From positions 37,345,206 to 37,409,205 of the forward strand of contig OY365811.1 of NCBI GenBank assembly GCA_959347315.1: a stretch of 64,000 nucleotides of DNA. Reading direction: 5' to 3'. The first letter of the stretch is position 1, and the number at the start of each line of letters is the position of its first letter. Below the pieces are notes generated by a model, which searched no databases, had not been told where the DNA came from, and saw only the letters and a list, made by a program, of their open reading frames with translations. The position numbers and the translations under genes are program-made. Positions 58,588 to 64,000 of this stretch are shown piece after piece. This DNA is from Bimastos eiseni (Eukaryota; Annelida; Clitellata; Crassiclitellata; Lumbricidae).

Positions 58588-60116
58588 TAAGTCTGTCTTG
58601 AAAAGAATACTCCTGTCTCATTGCGCTTGCAGACCGTTAGATGTATGACATCATGACAGGCCTGCTGACGTCAGCTGCAGTTACATAGAACAATGGACGA
58701 CTGTCATGGTAACCAATTTGAAAGTTATTATACTCCATAATATGGTTATTTAAATATATGTGGTGGTAACCAACGACTTCATATATATAACCGCGAAAGA
58801 TAAACTATTTTATCTGCGTCATTATGATAAGTGTCACGTCATATGGACTCCAAGTCAGAAAATAGGATAATCTATTTACGTTAGGGCTATACTATAGACT
58901 TCTTAATAATAGGACGAGCTATTATAGCGGATTCGGCGGCTCTACCGTTACCAATGCGCATAACGGGGTCGATTGTTGGACCGTCAGCTACAGTTGGCGT
59001 CTTAGTTTGGGTGACTCGCCAGATGGCGCATGGTTTAACAATAGGCTACCTGGTAGGCCTACTGACTGGTCCACCTAGTAACATCCCACTGCGGCTTGCT
59101 AAATATTTGAAATAGGCCTAAATGTAATTGTTTTTTTTAACACACATAATCGTCAAACAAGGAAAAAGAGCAGAAATAATTGTGTTTTGTTTGTGAATAT
59201 TTATTTATAATTGGCATTATGCTACTTACGTTAGAAGCGCTTGTGCGTCACAAGCGAAATTCAGTGACGTCAGAAAATAGGAGAGATTCCGATTAAGGAT
59301 ACTGTCGTATCATTCGTATGTCAATAAATTTACTTTGCAATATTCTAGAACCAAATCAACTACTCAACGCAAAGGTCCTCTCTTTTTATCACGGCGATCG
59401 CAGGCAGCAAAGCATACGTGCTTACATTACAAGTAGGTCTAGAGGCCTAGTAGATGTATTATCGAGATCAAGCATTTTGACAACACAAATTTCGAAATAA
59501 TCGACTTCATAATCGACTCCATAAAATTTGTTATCGATGTTTCAATGATCAGCTGTAGGTCTAACTCGGCATCGGCTTAATTGGTATGAAGTGATATCGG
59601 TACAGTCTAATAGACGTCTTAGGACCAAGATAGTTGACCATATTTACGTCATAGTAAGGGGGATGAGTAGGCTATATGCGTCATAATAGAAGGACGGAAA
59701 TCGATGTAATAATGGTTTGGTAGTTACGTCACAATGGAGCCTGTGCAGCCTATCCGTGTTATGATAAGAAGGTAGGTTGCCTACGGTTTGGTGGCTTGGA
59801 ATGGTAGAAGAGGTATTGGGTATAGTGGTTTTCGCGTTTCGACACCATGGTGTCTGGTATTGCGAAGGTCCACCGTTCCGTCGCATAGTTAAGACTAGTT
59901 GAAAAAACACTAGTTTTCGTTTGCTCTGGGTGCCATGCTTGCTAGCTGACCGAGCTGCTTGAATAGGGTTTTAGCCGTCTGGAAACTCATGTGAGAATCT
60001 CGTTTCAGGTTGTATGTTTTGTTCTCTTTCCGGTGTGAAAATATAATTTCCATCTTAAAAACACATCTTTGTCGTCTGTTTAGAGTAAGACCTACGATCA
60101 CTTGCCTAGACATGCC

Positions 60117-60120
<4 letters not shown>

Positions 60121-60160
<40 letters not shown>
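60121..60160 (+). repeat. (TA)n microsatellite
   Basis: About 20 uninterrupted ta units. Confidence 0.99.
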
Positions 60161-60162
<2 letters not shown>

Positions 60163-60810
60163 GAAAGTAGGTTTAGGCTAAACGAAACAAACGAAGGGTA
60201 GTCCAACCTTAACTGATACATTTGATAAGTATGAGCTTAGTATAACAATATTATTATAGCGATCTGACTGTGTTGCATTTTTTGACTTTAGAATTTGACA
60301 ATAAATAATATTAGTAAAATTAGCACTAAAGGCAGGTTGGGTCGGGTCGGATTTGCTCGGTTCATGCGCTTCATGGATCGGATCTGGTCAGATACTCGGC
60401 TTAAGAAGTCGGGTCGTGTCGGGTCCATTATGGGTGGGTCGATTTGGGTCGGTTCATGAAAATTGGACGCGTGTAAAACTCTGGTCTGACTTAAGGGTAG
60501 AGTTTACTTTTCTACTACCTATCTGTTCCCTTGTAAAAATCTGCATGGTTTCTGTAAATTGTTACCGACTTAGGCCTATACGTGTAAAGCCATTGGTTGA
60601 ATCTCAATCTTTACCGGCAATTTCTAGTTGAATTCTGAACAATGGGTAATCACACTAAATAATCCCTAAATCTCGACTCGTAAAATTCTCATTGAGGGAG
60701 CCTATCTAATCTATATGACATTGTAGTTATAGATTGAGAGTCTTGGACGTTTACCAAAATAATATAGCAGTAAGACAGGTTCATAAATACGTCATAGCAA
60801 GAAGTTACTA

Positions 60811-61007
60811 TTACGTCATAGAAAACATAAGTATTGCGTAGACGAGGAGACATAGTGTAGATGACGCCAGACTGACGTAGGGCATCGATGCTTCGTTCCT
60901 GCACTGCATCCATAGAGATGACGTCGGTTCCGGTGACCCAGAGCTTGACTGCATCTGACCTTTCTCTAACCTCCAGAACGCCTGTCCTTTGATGAAGTAA
61001 GTCAGGC
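60811..61007 (-). CDS. MMP terminal exon: blade IV end and hydrophobic C-terminus
   Basis: Acceptor gcgctgtttccag on the - strand; stop TAA at 60813-60811. It encodes LTYFIKGQAFWRLEKGQMQS, SSGSPEPTSSLWMQC and a tail RNEASMPYVSLASSTLCLLV YAILMFSMT. TYFIKGQAFWRLE is the last propeller strand and WMQC carries the closing Cys. The tail has about nine residues of spacer (RNEAS offers small candidate omega residues), then about 20 hydrophobic residues, then the end, with no basic cytoplasmic part. That layout is what a GPI-attachment signal looks like; a very short transmembrane anchor is the alternative. Confidence 0.92.
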
Positions 61008-61392
61008 CTGGAAACAGCGCACAGTTTATCATTATTAATCTTTCACTATCACACTATGATTATTATTATTGTGATTGCTACTGATAATACTTAAGAACTA
61101 TTTGACCTAATCTAGTAGGCATATAATTATTCCAACAGAATTCCTTTATTGAATGGGTCTCATTCCGATACATAATATAGAAAGACCGAAAGAACGACCA
61201 ACCGACAGACAGACAGACAGACATAAAAAGAGACAGACATACAGTTAGACAGACAGACAGACAGATAGATAGACAAACATGGCACAATAATTCAGACACA
61301 GACAGGGATATTAGAATAGATCAGAGTTTTGGATTTGATCATAATTATTATATTAAAGTGGATTAGCTGAGACAACAAACAACGCTTCTGAC
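61008..61392 (-). other. MMP intron, blade IV
   Basis: 385 bp with a gacagacagaca repeat at 61204-61272; no other features seen. Confidence 0.85.
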
Positions 61393-61665
61393 CGTCAAAG
61401 TGGGTGAATGCGGCATCGACCGGAACTGGAATTCCTGCCCACATGTCCATTCCAAGCGGATATCCTGGCTCCGTCTGAGCTCCAGAACTCTTCAGCCGCC
61501 AATAGGTGTCGCCACTGATGAGGTAAACGTTTCTGTTTAACTCCCAATCGAATGCTGCGTCAATATGGTCGATCTCCTCAGGAAGCCCGAAATCCGTTAT
61601 CGGTTTTCCAGAGGACGGAAAATCAGACGACAGGTTATTGGCGGTGAACTCCCAGTACGTCCTAC
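61393..61665 (-). CDS. MMP exon: hemopexin blades II-III and start of IV
   Basis: Acceptor tctatgtag; donor gtcaga is weak but forced by phase. The 90 full codons include RTYWEFTANNLSSDFPSSGK, GLPEEIDHIDAAFDWELNRN, VYLISGDTYWRL, EPGYPLGMDMWAGIPVPVDA and AFTHFD. RTYWEF ends blade II, LPEEIDHIDAAF opens blade III, TYWRL closes it, and WAGIPVPVDAAFTHFDG opens blade IV. The split Gly is completed by the next exon. Confidence 0.93.
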
Positions 61666-62220
61666 CTACATAGAAATCCAGACGAGTCGTTTCTTAAACC
61701 ATTTGGACAAGAGCAAACTTCTAAACTTCTTCTTAAATATCGGAATTTCATCTGGCCTAATCCATGCGTGGAGTGTTCGCGATTGTCAACGGTGGATTAT
61801 TTTCAGAAATTTGAATTTCGAGACTCGCGGTCCGTACACTACTACACGGGGACCCTAAACGATGAAGGATATTTTGACATTCTTAGTTTCGAAATGCCAA
61901 GACTGCCGATAATACCTTTTACGCCGCAGCCATCTCCAACAAGTCATTAGAAGGCGGGGCTAATTTAATGCGTTATACGAAGGCGGGGCTAATTTAATAT
62001 GAACACCTTTCTTGCTCAAATAGGATTTGTATGATGAACATCACTCTTGCCTTAACTAAGACTTATATGATGAATATAATTCTTGCCTAAGTATATGTCG
62101 CCGAATTGTCCTAGCATCGGTGATGCACCCCAGTTTTTCCACTGCGTCCGTGCTGTATCTGTTTCTATGGGCGCTTATGATCCGTGGAGCGATATATATA
62201 AAGGGCCTACTTATGCGTAC
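61666..62220 (-). other. MMP intron between blade exons
   Basis: 555 bp. Contains a direct repeat, gaaggcggggctaatttaat, at 61950 and about 61980; otherwise no features seen. Confidence 0.85.
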
Positions 62221-62365
62221 CATGAAAGAAGATGATTTTTCCATCGTTGGGTCGTTCAACAACGGCATCGATGCGATCCAGGTCAACAGGAAGTCCGCTC
62301 CAGAAGGTGGAAATGACGGAGCGTTCATCGGGTTTAACGTCACTTTTCATCAACCTCCAGAACCA
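62221..62365 (-). CDS. MMP exon: hemopexin blades I-II
   Basis: Acceptor gttgcattgcag, donor gtacgc. It encodes WFWRLMKSDVKPDERSVIST, FWSGLPVDLDRIDAVVERPN and DGKIIFFH plus the first base of a Gly codon. WFWR closes blade I; FWSGLPVDLDRIDAV is the canonical start of blade II. All these residues are where MMP alignments place them, with no stop or frameshift. An overlapping + strand 151-codon frame is a shadow. Confidence 0.94.
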
Positions 62366-62472
62366 CTGCAATGCAACATCATCATTGTTGCTGTTTTTAT
62401 TATTAATTTACTATTTATTTTTGGAAGCATTATTAGCAGTAGTAGTAATGGTAGTGGGGGTAGTTGCAGGTG

Positions 62473-62510
<38 letters not shown>

Positions 62511-62960
62511 TTACTACAATTACTACTGTCGCTGCTGCTGTTTATATTATCACTATTTATTATTTTTTATTCTAAGCAACACTCTAATAATGTTCAGTTA
62601 CAAATATTATTATTATTTTTATTATTTTATATTTTTATTATTATTATTATTATTGTGATTTTGTTGTTTTTGTTAATATATGCCATTAAGGAGCACTGTT
62701 TAATGACGAGCTTCTGTCGACGACACAATAGCAATTGCGAATGAATGATAGAGCAACTGTATACCATTGAGGCTGGAACCCACACTCTCCACATCACAGC
62801 TCTGATCATAACTTAGATCATTATTAATAGATCAAACGAGGTTACATCATATAAAATTATATGGAGCCATGCTAGATATTAGACTAGATTAGATAACATT
62901 TGAATTAAATTGATTGTATTTAATTCCATTTTTTAGTCCTAATTGGATGGATGAGCTTAC
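62366..62960 (-). other. MMP intron after hinge exon
   Basis: 595 bp. Contains an (AGT)n tract at 62473-62510 and an (ATT)n tract at 62606-62655. Confidence 0.88.
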
Positions 62961-63151
62961 CTTTCCGCTAAATACAAAGATCTCTCCTCTGATCTGAGCC
63001 ACGGAGTCTAATCTGGAACTGCACAGGTCAGAAACGTCAGAGGGAGTTGGCTCCATCACCCGAGGTCGTTGGGTGGAAGATCGCGGAGAGGGGCCCGGTT
63101 GAACGGTTCGGGGATGGTACGGTGGCCTCACGGTCACACCCGATCTCGAAC
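62961..63151 (-). CDS. MMP exon: hinge and first hemopexin strand
   Basis: Acceptor tatacactatag on the - strand, donor gtaagc. After two bases completing a split codon it reads SRSGVTVRPPYHPRTVQPGP, a Pro/Ser/Arg-rich hinge, and ends SDLCSSRLDSVAQIRGEIFV followed by FSGK. The Cys in SDLC is the first of the disulfide pair that closes the propeller, and DSVAQIRGEIFVFSGK is the opening strand set of blade I. Phase 0 at the 3' end joins directly to WFWR in the next exon. The preceding exon is outside the window. Confidence 0.92.
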
Positions 63152-63404
63152 CTATAGTGTATAGATACTGATATATTATGTAGACTGATCCAAGAATTTA
63201 CATACACACACACACACATGCACACACACACACCATATATATACATATATATATTTGTTCATATAATGTAGGTAGGTATGTAGACATACATGCATGTCTT
63301 TGTCTTTATGTTTATGCAGTTGTATGTTATACAATATGTCACATAAAAGCCAATATGTATATTATGGATTAAAATAGAGGGGCCTATGAGCAGATAGGCC
63401 TGTG

Positions 63405-63480
63405 TTCTAGAGGAGTTGACACAGGAATTTGAACCCCCGACCCCTGATTGGCAGTACATCCTGGTAAACGCCTGTGTCGA
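63405..63480 (-). mobile_element. tRNA-like SINE fragment
   Basis: The - strand contains gccaatcaggggtcgggggt then tcaaattcctgtgtcaact, with a good B box (gggttcaaattcc). The A-box side is degenerate. Confidence 0.45.
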
Positions 63481-63660
63481 TTAATTTTGATCATAATAGA
63501 CTAGCTGACGAATAAATGCTATGTACAGGAGATGCTAATGTTAATGTGATATGTAGTGGCGGTGCTGGCCCTGAAAATTCGGCACGCAATAGCGGCAATA
63601 CGCATGTTGCCGCGCACATGATGTTCATTAAAAAAGTATTAGTTTATTGTAAATGTGTAG

Positions 63661-64000
63661 ACCAATGGTTCTTAAACTTTTGACGGCAGGGACCAACATT
63701 TGACTTTTAAATAATTTTTGCGGACCACTAACACAAAACGTGAGAACACGTTGATGTATGTACTATGTAGTGAAGTCTAAGTGGACAAACGAGCGTCGAA
63801 GGCGCGAATCCCCCCATGACAAGGAAGTTTGAGGAGCGTTCTAAGCTTCCCCAGTTTCATTTCATGATTTTTTAAAAAACTTATTAAGACTAAATTGTTA
63901 ATATCATTTGATGATGTGATTTTTTGTAAGTATAAAAAAAAATAAAAAGTTATTTGTGCAGCCATTATTATCGCTTTCTTCTTCGGTTTCACTGTCTGAA
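63661..64000 (+). mobile_element. hAT-like element, 5' end, runs off the window
   Basis: ccaatggttcttaaactttt followed by gacggcagggacc and gcggaccactaacacaaaac is the familiar CAGTGGTTCTCAAACTTTT ... GCGGACCAC end of Charlie-like hAT elements. The other end is not in the window. Confidence 0.5.

Larger units (their letters stand above)
50900..60810. other. Musashi 3' UTR and intergenic region
   Basis: No coding exon supported. The first 4.5 kb is AT-rich with few simple repeats, which would fit a long 3' UTR. It holds one dispersed-repeat copy, one RTE-type end, a retroposon tail at 55970, the Harbinger-like element (57407-58587), a TA microsatellite (60121-60160) and a gggtcgggtcgg-rich stretch (60335-60465). 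The two genes converge here; a polyA signal for the - strand gene was not identified. Confidence 0.7.
60811..63151 (-). other. Matrix metalloproteinase gene, 3' part (hinge, hemopexin domain, C-terminus)
   Basis: Four - strand exons join in frame into 267 residues ending at TAA. They encode a Pro-rich hinge, a four-blade hemopexin domain bounded by the usual first and last Cys (SDLC and WMQC, about 196 residues apart, normal for the family) and a short hydrophobic C-terminus. Motifs such as QIRGEIFVFSGKWFWR, FWSGLPVDLD, IDAVVERPNDGKIIFF, TYWRL and TYFIKGQAFWRLE are typical of MMPs. These enzymes are extracellular or membrane-bound zinc endopeptidases of matrix and surface proteins; the hemopexin domain binds substrates and inhibitors. 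The propeptide and zinc-binding HExxH catalytic exons are not in the window and should lie beyond 64000. The absence of a cytoplasmic tail suggests a GPI-anchored type like MMP17/MMP25 (inference). Confidence 0.93.
63152..64000 (-). other. MMP intron (to window edge)
   Basis: No catalytic exon found on the - strand. Holds a cacaca/tatata microsatellite (63203-63255), a tRNA-like SINE fragment (about 63405-63480) and the start of a hAT-like element (63661). Confidence 0.75.

Noticed and set aside
62120..62744. Open + strand frames of 151 and 170 codons
   Set aside because: The first parts are antisense of the MMP hemopexin exon and the rest is AGT/ATT microsatellite.
63152..64000. Search for the MMP catalytic exon (HExxH motif) on the - strand
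   Set aside because: No matching sequence found; the exon must lie outside the window.

Overview
This window is invertebrate animal nuclear DNA. It has small exons with GT-AG introns, long introns packed with microsatellites and decayed transposons, and no operon structure. Two protein genes can be read with confidence. The first is a Musashi-family RNA-binding protein on the + strand (at least 226-50899). Ten coding exons are present; the 5' end lies outside the window and the stop codon is at 50897-50899. The exons join in frame into 333 residues, running from the middle of RRM1 through RRM2 to a Gly/Tyr/Ser-rich C-terminus. The second is the 3' end of a matrix metalloproteinase gene on the - strand (63151 down to 60811). 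Four exons join in frame and encode the hinge, all four hemopexin blades and a hydrophobic C-terminus that looks like a GPI-anchor signal. Its catalytic exons lie beyond the right edge.

Layout. 1-7073: Musashi RRM1 and inter-RRM exons. 7074-18658, 18752-32519 and 32569-43225: three introns of about 10.7 to 13.8 kb, full of repeats and broken only by small RRM2 exons. 43226-50899: the end of RRM2 and the C-terminal exons, more closely spaced. 50900-60810: AT-rich sequence holding the Musashi 3' UTR and/or intergenic DNA, plus a Harbinger-like element. 60811-63151: the metalloproteinase exons. 63152-64000: its intron, with SINE and hAT remnants.

Most of the unusual structure is mobile DNA. I find a foldback element whose inverted arms are built of about 15-bp tandem units (about 40655-41655), which recalls the TU elements described from sea urchins. 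I also find two related hAT-type MITEs, each with a 7-of-8 target duplication; a Tc1/mariner-like MITE with roughly 100-bp terminal inverted repeats inside TA/TATG microsatellites; a 1.18-kb element with TAA duplications; and a highly similar 836/809-bp repeat pair 12.8 kb apart. A reverse-transcriptase C-terminal fossil, six or more RTE-like 3' ends with GAT tails, seven copies of a short retroposon-like repeat, and several tRNA-derived SINE candidates are also present. An echinoderm or another marine deuterostome is my best guess for the source, but the sequence does not settle it.

There is no functional link between the two genes beyond adjacency; they converge. I found no RNA genes of cellular type, no CRISPR array and no prokaryotic genes. 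The best candidates for new biology are a duplicated splice donor and a coding STYGG repeat in Musashi, and the foldback element with its 234-codon open frame.
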